The position numbers and the translations under genes were made by a program. This document shows positions 1 through 6,653 of a stretch of DNA of 7,351 bases, piece by piece. The notes beneath the pieces were generated by a model. That model had not been told where the DNA came from, searched no databases, and saw only the letters and a list, made by a program, of their open reading frames with translations. Position 1 is the stretch's first letter; every line of letters starts with the position of its first letter. The stretch is from the NCBI GenBank assembly GCA_019454705.1, contig JACFNS010000119.1:1-7351 (forward strand), in the 5' to 3' direction. This DNA is from Taibaiella sp. Its GTDB lineage: Bacteria; Bacteroidota; Bacteroidia; Chitinophagales; Chitinophagaceae.

Positions 1-553
1 TATAATACTCCAGCCTGGATTTTATGCCGAAGCGGCTTAATAATGGAGAAGTCAATAAACCTGAACGTGTTGTAGCGCCAACCAGTGTAAAGGGGTTAAT
101 ATTGATTTGCACAGAGCGTGCCGCGGGCCCACTGTCAATCATGATGTCTATTTTGAAATCCTCCATAGCGGCGTATAGGTATTCCTCCACTACTGTGCTC
201 AGCCTGTGTATCTCGTCTATAAAGAGCACATCCCTTTCCTCCAGGCTGGTGAGCAGGCCTGCCAGGTCGGCGGGTTTTTCTATTACCGGGCCACTGGTTT
301 CTTTTATGTTTACATTCAGCTCGTTGGCTACAATGCGTGACAGGGTAGTTTTTCCCAAACCAGGAGGGCCATGAAATAATACATGGTCCAGCGCCTCGCC
401 GCGCAGGTTGGCGGCTTTGATGAAAATCCTGAGATTTTCTATCAACTGTGGCTGTCCCGAAAAATCTTCAATAGACTGCGGCCTGATGCTGTTCTCGTAC
501 TCCCGCTCCTGCGGGTTCAGTTCACTCTTCGGCCTGATATGGGAATTATCCAT
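1..553 (-). CDS. ruvB: Holliday junction branch migration ATPase RuvB (N-terminal 184 codons; 3' end beyond window)
   Basis: RuvB is the hexameric AAA+ motor that, with RuvA, drives branch migration of Holliday junctions during recombination and repair in the cytoplasm. Reading the minus strand from the ATG at 553-551 gives an open frame to the left edge, 184 codons with no stop, so only the N-terminal half of a protein of usually about 340 residues is present. Visible landmarks are the RuvB-typical [18 protein letters not shown] stretch (about 48-65), Walker A GPPGLGKT (62-69), Walker B with DEIH (113-116), sensor 1 in LVGATTR (157-163), and the RFGI motif whose R174 corresponds to the family's arginine finger. 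The start fits the short polar N-terminal extension usual in the family. It is transcribed divergently from the secreted-protein gene starting at 611/638. No frameshift is seen in the visible part. Identification is near certain. Confidence 0.97.
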   Translation of the reverse strand, partial: MDNSHIRPKSELNPQEREYENSIRPQSIEDFSGQPQLIENLRIFIKAANLRGEALDHVLFHGPPGLGKTTLSRIVANELNVNIKETSGPVIEKPADLAGLLTSLEERDVLFIDEIHRLSTVVEEYLYAAMEDFKIDIMIDSGPAARSVQININPFTLVGATTRSGLLTSPLLSRFGIKSRLEYY

Positions 554-637
554 GCGTTAAAATTAGTCAATCCTGACCATGCGGTATAATAATAAGTTAG
601 TATTATATTTATGGCACCTTTCTTAAAGTGGATTTTT
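554..637. promoter_or_regulatory. Divergent AT-rich intergenic region between ruvB and the secreted-protein gene
   Basis: The segment must hold start signals for both ruvB (minus) and the secreted-protein gene (plus). It is AT-rich, especially 585-610, where TATAATA (585-591) and TATTATA (601-607) form a 7-bp inverted repeat with a 9-base spacer. No convincing TAnnTTTG element was found on either strand; TAATTTTA on the minus strand at 565-558 is one mismatch away but only four bases from the ruvB start. If translation of the secreted protein starts at 638 and not 611, the leader is longer. The promoter assignment rests on gene orientation only. Confidence 0.35.
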
Positions 638-1282
638 ATGCAAAAACCTAACCTGACCTTTTTCCTGGTTATTTCATTGTTATACATATTAGCCGCGCAC
701 AACAGTTATGCCCAGGCTCCCCAATGGTTATTTTCCAGCGGTAGCACAGGAAATGATATAGGTATGCAAACACGGGTGATGCCCAATGGTAATGTTGTGG
801 TATGTGGAAATTTCCGCAACACCATCGACCTGGATCCTTCTACCGCAACATACAATATTTCATCCTATAATGGCACCCAGGATATGTACCTGGCCTGCTA
901 CTCATCCAACGGAGGCTTTATATGGGGCTTTGCATTGGGCAGAGAGGATTATGATGGTGCAAATGCATTAGCTATAGACGCCAATAACAATGTTTATATC
1001 GGAGGATTTTTCAGGGGAACCAATGTTGATTTTGACCCTTCGTCAGGTACAGCATTATTAACCTGTAAGGGCTTTGCCGGGGGCGGTTCTTCAGATATTG
1101 GAGGTGATGGTTTTGTTGCAAAATATTCATCTGCAGGCGCTTATCAATGGGTACTGCAATTAGGCACCCCCTATTGGATAGAAGCGGTGGATGCAATAGC
1201 CATTGATACAGGGGGAAATGTGGTGGTAGGCGGAATTTTTAAGGACACTTTGGATTTTGACCCTGGCAAAATACACCCCTAA
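611..1282 (+). CDS. N-terminal fragment of secreted beta-propeller protein (signal peptide + blades 1-3, frame-broken)
   Basis: This is the 5' part of a large exported protein. Two in-frame ATGs exist, at 611 and 638. The second gives the more typical signal peptide: short polar MQKPN, hydrophobic LTFFLVISLLYILAA, and cleavage probably after SYA or AQA (residues 25 or 27 from the 638 start), so 638 may be the true start. After cleavage come SBBP-like beta-propeller repeats, each with a DxDP motif, an AKY/ACY motif and a closing Trp. Blades 1 and 2 are complete; blade 3 stops just after DFDPG. The last residues (KIHP) before the TAA at 1280-1282 are out-of-frame readthrough of DNA that in the +1 frame encodes AKYTP. 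The fragment (223 residues from 611, 214 from 638) should be read together with 1257-3800 as one original gene. By itself it lacks the sorting domain and would not be expected to reach the surface. Confidence 0.8.
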   Translation: MAPFLKWIFMQKPNLTFFLVISLLYILAAHNSYAQAPQWLFSSGSTGNDIGMQTRVMPNGNVVVCGNFRNTIDLDPSTATYNISSYNGTQDMYLACYSSNGGFIWGFALGREDYDGANALAIDANNNVYIGGFFRGTNVDFDPSSGTALLTCKGFAGGGSSDIGGDGFVAKYSSAGAYQWVLQLGTPYWIEAVDAIAIDTGGNVVVGGIFKDTLDFDPGKIHP

Positions 1283-2090
1283 CATGCAGTTACTATGGGC
1301 TTTTAATTTCGGCAAATCAGGTATCGCTGCCACAGACAATACAGTTTTAGGAATAAAAATAGATGGCAATAATAATATCTATGCCACAGGCTTTGTACAA
1401 TTTGCGAACAATATTGACTTTGACCCATCTTCCGGCACGGCAAATCTTATACCCAACGGGCCTTATGATGCCTTTGTGGCAAAATACTCACCATCGGGTG
1501 GCTATAACTGGGCGTTCCTGTTGGGGAACAACAGCGTAGATGTAGGCACTGATATTATTCTGGACAACAACAATAACATATATATAAGCGGCTACAGCCA
1601 AAGCTCCAGTATGGATATGGACCCTTCCTCGTCCACTGCTACTGCAACAGCACAAGGTGGGGGGCAAAATATTATACTGGCATCCTATTCTTCAAACGGC
1701 CAGTACAGGTGGGGTAAGCTGATAGGCAATTCAGGGAATGATTTGGGCCGGCGTATCGGGTTATTCGGAAACAGCCTGTACCTCACAGGGTCTTTCAGCG
1801 GCACTGTTAACTTTAACCAGGGTAGCAGCCCTGCAGCGAACATGACCAGCATCGGCAATACAGATATTTTCGCTGCGCGATATGCTTTGCAGGATGGGAA
1901 TATACAGTGCAATTTTTCAGTAGGCTCTACTGCTGCTGATGAAGGCATGGGTATAGCTATTGATGATACGGGCTATGTATATATTACCGGGTCATTTTCA
2001 GGTTCAGGTACCGATTTCAATCCCGGAACGGGCTCATTGACAGCTACGAGCAACGGAGGAACAGATGCTTTTCTTGTTAAATACGATTGG
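725..2090 (+). repeat. Seven tandem SBBP-like beta-propeller repeats (protein-level repeat)
   Basis: Seven diverged repeats of about 60-75 residues share an order of motifs. Each has a glycine/aspartate-rich start (such as GNDIG, GREDYDG or GNSGNDLG), then a DxxxNVYIxG-like strand, a DFDP/DLDP/DMDP/DFNP motif (NFNQ in blade 6), an AKY/ACY/ASY/ARY/VKY motif, and a closing Trp (Cys in blade 6). The closing residues lie near 923, 1148, 1296, 1509, 1710, 1908 and 2088. Blade 2 carries a glycine-rich insertion of about eight residues before its AKY. DNA identity between repeats is low except in short motif segments, so this is an old protein repeat and not a nucleotide tandem repeat. Seven repeats fit a closed seven-bladed propeller; the fold is inferred from family knowledge. 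Confidence 0.75.
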
Positions 2091-3800
2091 GGGGGCTCAA
2101 ATGCCGGGTACTTAGTAGGAGATACTATATGCAACGGCGAGCAAGCATATCTTACTTATATTGATACTTCGGGTGCTACCAATGTTACCATTACCTACAA
2201 TGATGGTACAAGCAATTACACTAAATCCGTAACAAGTGGTGTACCCTTTATTTTAAATCCTAATCCATCGTCAACAACTACTTATACGCTGGTTTCAGGT
2301 GGAGGCCTATGCGGCTCATCGAGCAACCCAAGCCAGGTTACGGTACAGGTAAATCCTTTGCCGGTAGTAAATGCCGGGCCTGATACTGGTGTTTGTAATA
2401 CTCCTTCTCTCCAGTTGAGTGGTTCCAGCTCATTGCCCGGTACGTATGTGTGGTCTTCGTCACAAAGCATCACTAATCCCAATAGCCTCAATCCAACCAT
2501 TTCAGGCACAATAAGCGGTACTTACAGGTTGATAGCCACAACTCCTGCGGGATGCAGCGATACAGATGATGTTGTTGTCACTGCATTGCCACAGCCTATA
2601 GCTGATGCAGGCCCTGACCTGGTGATTTGCCCTGATGATTTGATTCAACTCCATGGTAATGGCGGCCTAACCTATTTCTGGTATTCCACTATCCCGATTC
2701 TTAGCCCAAATTCCAAGGATCCTGTACTACATGGTAATAAGAGCGGTATTGTTTACCTGGTAGCCAGCAATGGCACTACCTGCAACGACACAGACGAAGT
2801 GGTAATAACCGTTTTGCCAAAACCCACTGCGTATGCCGGAAATGATACGGCTGTTTGTCCGAATGATCAGATAGAACTGAAGGGTTTGGTAACAGGTGCC
2901 GGTGTAACTCATAAATGGGTAAGTACCGCACCATTAAGTACACCAGATTCATTAAACATCAAAGTTACCATTGACTCTGCCAAGACTTTCTACCTTATAG
3001 CAATAGACTCACTGGGATGTACTGATACATCCGGCATTGAAGTATCACTTATTCCCAGGCCTGATTTCAGGGTAGTTCCCGGCAATCCGTCGGTTTGCTT
3101 CGGAGATTCAATTCTGCTCCAGGCTTTTGGCGGAGGCACTTATGTATGGCAAGGCGGGGACCTGTCAGCAACAAATGATATTATCAGTGTAGCCCCATCT
3201 GCATCCACCACGTATAATGTAATTATAAACGGGCAAAACTGTGGATATGCAGACACCATAGATGTACCTGTAACGGTTAATCCTTTACCATCAGTTACAG
3301 TTACGAAATCTAATGATATCGACTGTGCAAACGGCTCTTCTGTCTTATCGGCCGATGGGGCATCAACCTATTCATGGTATCCAGAAAAAGGATTGAACAA
3401 CAGCTATGGCAACCAGGTAACGGCTACACCAGGCGAAAACATAACATACACAGTAACAGGCAAAACAGATTCTGGGTGTACCGCAGATGCCAAAGTAGAT
3501 GTTATCGTAAAAAAACTGAACGACTATGCATTGATAGTACCCAGTGCTTTTACGCCGGACGGCAACGGACGCAATGATTGCTACAGAGTAAAGACAATCG
3601 TTGATTTTGTTTCATACAAAATACAAATAAATAACAGGTGGGGACAACCTGTATATCAATCTGAGGACATAATGGACTGCTGGGATGGCCGATACAATGG
3701 AAAACAGCTTGACCTGGGCACTTATTACTACTTTATTAAAATAGATACGAAAGCTTGTGGTACATTATTAAAAAAGGGTGATATAACGCTGATCAGGTAA
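1257..3800 (+). CDS. C-terminal fragment of secreted protein: propeller blades, six Ig/PKD-like domains, T9SS type B sorting domain
   Basis: This frame continues the gene interrupted near 1265. It opens at a TTG that is not a convincing start; the first ATG is at 1284, two bases after the upstream TAA. Using residue numbers from the TTG: the end of blade 3 and blades 4-7 of a beta-propeller occupy about 1-280. Six Ig/PKD-like domains follow, at about 282-370, 372-447, 449-523, 525-602, 603-677 and 678-754. Each has two cysteines and most begin with AGPD/AGND-C-type motifs. A gliding motility-associated C-terminal domain fills 755-847, with PSAFTPDGNG, NNRWGQPVY, WDGRYNGK and GTYYYF. Proteins of this type are secreted by the type IX system and held at or released from the cell surface; the ligand is unknown. 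Without the upstream signal peptide this half cannot enter the Sec pathway, so if the break is real the gene is probably non-functional. Domain identification is firm, biological role unknown. Confidence 0.85.
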   Translation: MTLAKYTPNMQLLWAFNFGKSGIAATDNTVLGIKIDGNNNIYATGFVQFANNIDFDPSSGTANLIPNGPYDAFVAKYSPSGGYNWAFLLGNNSVDVGTDIILDNNNNIYISGYSQSSSMDMDPSSSTATATAQGGGQNIILASYSSNGQYRWGKLIGNSGNDLGRRIGLFGNSLYLTGSFSGTVNFNQGSSPAANMTSIGNTDIFAARYALQDGNIQCNFSVGSTAADEGMGIAIDDTGYVYITGSFSGSGTDFNPGTGSLTATSNGGTDAFLVKYDWGGSNAGYLVGDTICNGEQAYLTYIDTSGATNVTITYNDGTSNYTKSVTSGVPFILNPNPSSTTTYTLVSGGGLCGSSSNPSQVTVQVNPLPVVNAGPDTGVCNTPSLQLSGSSSLPGTYVWSSSQSITNPNSLNPTISGTISGTYRLIATTPAGCSDTDDVVVTALPQPIADAGPDLVICPDDLIQLHGNGGLTYFWYSTIPILSPNSKDPVLHGNKSGIVYLVASNGTTCNDTDEVVITVLPKPTAYAGNDTAVCPNDQIELKGLVTGAGVTHKWVSTAPLSTPDSLNIKVTIDSAKTFYLIAIDSLGCTDTSGIEVSLIPRPDFRVVPGNPSVCFGDSILLQAFGGGTYVWQGGDLSATNDIISVAPSASTTYNVIINGQNCGYADTIDVPVTVNPLPSVTVTKSNDIDCANGSSVLSADGASTYSWYPEKGLNNSYGNQVTATPGENITYTVTGKTDSGCTADAKVDVIVKKLNDYALIVPSAFTPDGNGRNDCYRVKTIVDFVSYKIQINNRWGQPVYQSEDIMDCWDGRYNGKQLDLGTYYYFIKIDTKACGTLLKKGDITLIR
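2100..3518 (+). repeat. Six tandem Ig/PKD-like extracellular domains
   Basis: Six consecutive units of about 75-90 residues follow the propeller. Each has an early cysteine (TIC, GVC, VIC, AVC, SVC, IDC) and a late one (GLC, AGC, TTC, LGC, QNC, SGC), placed to form one disulfide per domain. A central Trp or aromatic strand (YVWS, YFWY, HKWV, YVWQ, YSWY) is visible in five of them, and the units are joined by proline-rich linkers such as NPLPVV, LPQPIA and LPKPTA. Units 2-4 are closest to each other. Such arrays act as rigid spacers or binding modules in Bacteroidota surface proteins. The exact Pfam family was not determined. Confidence 0.7.
3519..3797 (+). other. T9SS type B C-terminal sorting domain (gliding motility-associated CTD, CHU_C-like)
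   Basis: The last 93 residues carry the conserved blocks of this domain: VPSAFTPDGNGRND, YKIQINNRWGQPVYQ, DCWDGRYNGK and LDLGTYYYFIKI. In known systems this domain directs the protein from the periplasm through the outer-membrane T9SS channel, and type B domains commonly work with PorP/SprF-like partners. No such partner gene lies in this window. It contains three cysteines, which is unremarkable for the group. Confidence 0.9.
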
Positions 3801-3818
3801 AATACCCGGGTTCATTTT

Positions 3819-5333
3819 CTAATTGAGGCGGGGTTGCACTATTACTACTCCGTAGCTACCATATTCATACTTGTAACGAATTAGGCTTTGGCTTTCTAAA
3901 TGCCTGATAAGGTGTGCTGCAGCATCATCTTTTGTTGCAACATATAACATGATATATCCATCAGGTCGATACCCCACTTGTTCATTATACTGCTCAATGC
4001 TCAATCCGCTCAGCACCTCTTCGTTAGTGGTGTTATGTACATACCCTGTTTTTAAATAATATTCATAAAGTGTTTTAGGGGCTGTAACATATAACTTCAT
4101 ATTGGCTGGGTAACGATTGATGACGTCCAGGCAAGGCTTTACATCCCTGCCTATTACCGGATATTTATACATAGAAGTTTGCAGCACAAATACCAGCATG
4201 GCCATTATCCATACTCCGGCCGCAAATGCATGAATTTTATTAGTCAAAACGTTTGCAACTGTTACTATAGATATAGCCATCCATATATACATTAATGGCA
4301 CCAGGTACAGTATAAATCGCTCATACAATGGATATAACTGAGCCCACGAAAGGAACAGATGGATCATGACGGGCAATACCACTATGAGCAGCCAGTCATA
4401 ATGTTTCACCCTCAGCATATATACAATGCCTGTTAGCAACAAAGCAGCTAACAGATAAGCTGCCAATTGCATATCAGTCAGCAACAGCACATAACGAAAA
4501 AATATATCGTGCAAATGCTGCTGCATGAATTGTAAAAATTCACTGCTGAATATATTCATGGGTATGAACTGTGATTTCCACACCTCGCGCATATTATCGG
4601 CATAGGGGTTGATGATAATATTGAGTATGATGCTGGCTGCAAAAGCAATACCCCATGTGGTAAACAGCCGTTTGTTGAATAGCCTTGTTTTTTGGTATTC
4701 TTCGCCGGATGCATATTGTTTTACCTGCCTGAGGTATAAAAATCTATAGCAAGCGATAACAAACAGCATAATAAACGAGGTATTAGCAGCAAACAAGGCT
4801 ATCGCTCCAGTTATTTTCAACAGCTTTTCCCGCCGGGCTGATATATAAGTATGTTTGGAAAAGTTGAGATAACCCAGCACTATTACGGCAGATGCCTCCA
4901 CTGTATATGGCTTCAACTCGGATGCAAATACAATGACAAAAGCATTAAAACTAAAAAAAATGAATACTAATAGTGCAGTCAGCCTGCTACCGGTCATATC
5001 CCTGACGAAGAAATACAATAATGGGTAGCTGAGTATGGATATAATGAATGGGAATGTGCGTAGGGCTATCTCTCCAAAACCAAACAGATACGAACATGTT
5101 TCCACACCCAGCAAGAATAATATTGGTGCTGACTGGAAATGTTTCAATGGCATGAACATTTCCAGGTAACCTGAGTCAATAAAATTCAGCGCAAGATGAG
5201 CTTCATCCTCCCACAAAGGCCTGCCGGCAAAAAACTGCTGGTATATCCTCAAGGCCAACCCACTTAAAAGCACGGTTATATATAAGAAGTTGTACAGCCT
5301 TTTGCGGGTTATTGTTGTATTATACACTTGCAT
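3819..5333 (-). CDS. Polytopic membrane protein, putative GT-C family (PMT/ArnT-like) glycosyltransferase
   Basis: A 504-residue integral membrane protein starting at the ATG at 5333-5331; a TTG ten codons upstream (5363) is also in frame but less likely. A first membrane segment (about 15-30) is followed by a loop with RPLWEDEAHLALN (38-50). An acidic ED/DE pair in the first external loop is the hallmark of GT-C transferases that use polyprenyl-phosphate sugars. Further hydrophobic segments lie at about 92-110, 117-137, 145-157, 172-200, 226-241, 278-305, 313-330, 340-362 and 368-386. Two more features fit the group: SELKPYTVE (138-146), resembling the family's xRPY motif, and YERFILYLVP (337-346). 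A soluble C-terminal region of about 115 residues follows, probably extracytoplasmic. Substrate and acceptor are unknown, and no lipid-sugar or polysaccharide genes are adjacent. It converges on the secreted-protein gene with 18 bases between the stops and is divergent from the PLP enzyme gene. Class assignment is moderate, function tentative. Confidence 0.75.
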   Translation of the reverse strand: MQVYNTTITRKRLYNFLYITVLLSGLALRIYQQFFAGRPLWEDEAHLALNFIDSGYLEMFMPLKHFQSAPILFLLGVETCSYLFGFGEIALRTFPFIISILSYPLLYFFVRDMTGSRLTALLVFIFFSFNAFVIVFASELKPYTVEASAVIVLGYLNFSKHTYISARREKLLKITGAIALFAANTSFIMLFVIACYRFLYLRQVKQYASGEEYQKTRLFNKRLFTTWGIAFAASIILNIIINPYADNMREVWKSQFIPMNIFSSEFLQFMQQHLHDIFFRYVLLLTDMQLAAYLLAALLLTGIVYMLRVKHYDWLLIVVLPVMIHLFLSWAQLYPLYERFILYLVPLMYIWMAISIVTVANVLTNKIHAFAAGVWIMAMLVFVLQTSMYKYPVIGRDVKPCLDVINRYPANMKLYVTAPKTLYEYYLKTGYVHNTTNEEVLSGLSIEQYNEQVGYRPDGYIMLYVATKDDAAAHLIRHLESQSLIRYKYEYGSYGVVIVQPRLN

Positions 5334-5401
5334 GTTGAGCGGGTACTGGCAGCAATGATACAAAAAACGAATATGTAATCATCTCCCCTTGATAAAATAA
5401 T

Positions 5402-5409
5402 TACCTTTG
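5402..5409 (+). promoter_or_regulatory. Bacteroidota-type -7 promoter element (TAnnTTTG) upstream of the PLP enzyme gene
   Basis: TACCTTTG matches the TAnnTTTG -7 consensus recognised by the Bacteroidota primary sigma factor, and lies 22 bases before the ATG at 5432, leaving a short leader. The -33 element is not clear: a TTG at 5389-5391 sits only 10 bases upstream, closer than the usual spacing of about 19. The region 5334-5431 is a divergent intergenic segment, and no equivalent element was found on the minus strand for the membrane protein gene. Confidence 0.6.
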
Positions 5410-5431
5410 CAGGGCTTAAAAAAGAATATAA

Positions 5432-6586
5432 ATGGACACTAAGAATTATAAATCAGGCACAAAGATGATACATGCCGGTGTGGAACCAGACCCCGCAACC
5501 GGTGCCATCATGACACCCATATACCAGACATCTACCTATGTGCAGTCAGCACCCGGCGTGCATAAAGGATATGAATATTCACGTACGCAAAACCCCACAC
5601 GCCACGCATTGGAAAAAGCTCTGGCAGGTATAGAGAATGGCAACCATGGGTTGTGCTTCGGCAGTGGCATGGCTGCTACCGATGCGGTGATAAAACTGCT
5701 GATGCCGGGTGACGAAGTAATCGTTGCAAACGACCTGTATGGCGGCACGTACCGTATCATGACCAAAGTGTTTGTGAACTATGGCATTAAGTTCCACTTC
5801 ATAGACATGAGTAATGCTGACAATATCAGCAACTATATCAACGACAACACAAAAATGATATGGGCGGAAACACCTACCAACCCCATGCTGAACATTGTGG
5901 ATATAGCGGCATGCGCTGCTATAGCTAAAAAGCACAACCTGTTGCTGGTAGTTGACAATACCTTTGCCACACCTTACCTGCAAAACCCGCTGGACCTGGG
6001 CGCTGATATAGTATTACATTCCGCCACTAAATACCTGGGCGGCCACTCAGATGTAGTATTAGGAGCGTTAATAGTAAACGATGACAACCTGCGCGAACGC
6101 CTGGCATTTATACAAAATAGTTGCGGTGCTGTACCCGGCCCTCACGATAGCTGGCTGGTGCTGCGCGGCATCAAAACACTGCACGTGCGTATGGATCGCC
6201 ATTGCGAAAACGGTAAAGCTGTGGCAGAATACCTGCGCGCGCATCCTAAAGTAGGCAAAGTATTGTGGTGTGGTTTTGAAGACCATCCTAACCACGATGT
6301 AGCGAAAAAACAAATGCGTGGCTTTGGTGGTATGATGTCATTCATTTTAAAAGAGGATAGCGTAGACGCTGCAATGGAAGTATTGAAAAAAACAAAACTC
6401 TTCTCACTGGCAGAATCGCTGGGTGGTGTGGAGTCGCTATGCGGCCACCCTGCCAGTATGACCCACGCTGCCATACCCCGCGAAGAACGCATCAAAAATG
6501 GCCTGGCAGATTCGCTGATACGCCTGAGTGTAGGTATAGAAGATGCTGAAGATTTGATAGAAGACCTGAAACAGGCAATCGGTTAA
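5432..6586 (+). CDS. metB: Cystathionine gamma-synthase / gamma-lyase family PLP enzyme
   Basis: A cytoplasmic PLP-dependent enzyme of the Cys/Met metabolism family, 384 residues, the usual length. It probably forms cystathionine from cysteine and an activated homoserine (methionine synthesis), or cleaves cystathionine to cysteine (gamma-lyase activity). Motifs in order: YSRTQNPTR (49-57) with the phosphate-contacting Tyr/Arg from the neighbouring subunit, GSGMAAT (77-83) for the cofactor phosphate, DLYGGTYR (101-108) with the Tyr103 that stacks on PLP, D175 in VVDNTFATPYLQ for the pyridine nitrogen, K200 in HSATKYLGGHSD for the Schiff base, and ESLGGVESL in the C-terminal domain. All key residues are present. 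The sequence fits both synthase and lyase, which often cannot be separated by motif alone; metB is the customary label. It starts at the ATG at 5432 behind a TAnnTTTG promoter element and ends at a strong hairpin, so it is probably monocistronic. No other methionine genes are in view. Confidence 0.93.
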   Translation: MDTKNYKSGTKMIHAGVEPDPATGAIMTPIYQTSTYVQSAPGVHKGYEYSRTQNPTRHALEKALAGIENGNHGLCFGSGMAATDAVIKLLMPGDEVIVANDLYGGTYRIMTKVFVNYGIKFHFIDMSNADNISNYINDNTKMIWAETPTNPMLNIVDIAACAAIAKKHNLLLVVDNTFATPYLQNPLDLGADIVLHSATKYLGGHSDVVLGALIVNDDNLRERLAFIQNSCGAVPGPHDSWLVLRGIKTLHVRMDRHCENGKAVAEYLRAHPKVGKVLWCGFEDHPNHDVAKKQMRGFGGMMSFILKEDSVDAAMEVLKKTKLFSLAESLGGVESLCGHPASMTHAAIPREERIKNGLADSLIRLSVGIEDAEDLIEDLKQAIG

Positions 6587-6609
6587 CGCAACAACAAACT
6601 CAAAATACA

Positions 6610-6638
6610 AAGCCCCGCCATTGGCGGGGCTTCTTCGT
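6610..6638. terminator. Intrinsic terminator, probably bidirectional
   Basis: A perfect 10-bp stem, AAGCCCCGCC at 6610-6619 against GGCGGGGCTT at 6623-6632, closes on a three-base ATT loop. It begins 23 bases after the stop at 6586 and is followed on the plus strand by a T-rich TTCTTC stretch. Read on the minus strand, the stem is followed by TTTGTATTTTG, also T-rich. It lies between convergent genes (5432-6586 and the gene ending at 6654), so it can serve both. Confidence 0.85.
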
Positions 6639-6653
6639 GTGTCAGAGTTTACA

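Larger units (their letters stand above)
611..3800 (+). pseudogene. Whole interrupted gene: T9SS-exported propeller/Ig-like surface protein with deletion-frameshift in blade 3
   Basis: The two fragments are one gene. Together they encode exactly seven propeller repeats, the common closed blade number, with the break inside the third. Trp-to-Trp repeat spacings are 198, 225, 148, 213, 201, 198 and 180 nt; only the third is not a multiple of three and it is the shortest. Between DFDP and AKY the other repeats carry 17-18 residues (26 in blade 2), whereas blade 3 has a single nucleotide, so about 50 or 53 nt are missing, which also explains the frame change. Restored, the protein would be about 1,070-1,080 residues: signal peptide, propeller, six Ig/PKD-like domains, sorting domain. 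Whether this is a genuine mutation or a sequencing/assembly error cannot be told from one sequence. The rest of the reading frame is intact, which suggests a recent event or an artefact. Confidence 0.7.

Noticed and set aside
558..565. TAATTTTA on the minus strand as the ruvB promoter
   Set aside because: It has one mismatch to TAnnTTTG and lies four bases from the start codon, which would leave no leader; no -33 box is seen.
24..589. Plus-strand open frames opposite ruvB (24-374 and 383-589)
   Set aside because: They are antisense to a clearly conserved RuvB frame and their translations resemble no protein family.
585..607. Inverted repeat TATAATA / TATTATA as an operator or terminator
   Set aside because: It is short, consists only of A and T in a low-complexity AT-rich stretch, and is expected by chance there; no factor can be named.
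1255..1285. Programmed ribosomal frameshift between the two fragments of the secreted protein
   Set aside because: A programmed shift would leave the repeat unit complete. Here 17-18 residues are missing relative to every other repeat, and there is no convincing slippery heptamer with a downstream structure.
725..3518. Tandem DNA repeats or a CRISPR-like array in the secreted-protein gene
   Set aside because: The periodicity is at protein level with diverged DNA; there are no identical direct repeats or uniform spacers.
5334..5363. TTG at 5363 as the start of the membrane protein
   Set aside because: The extra ten residues are Cys-rich and unlike an N-terminus of the family, and the first ATG, at 5333, is followed by a normal basic stretch and membrane segment.
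5536..6495. Minus-strand open frames within the PLP enzyme gene
   Set aside because: They are antisense shadows of a gene with every catalytic motif intact, and no start signals or family resemblance were found.
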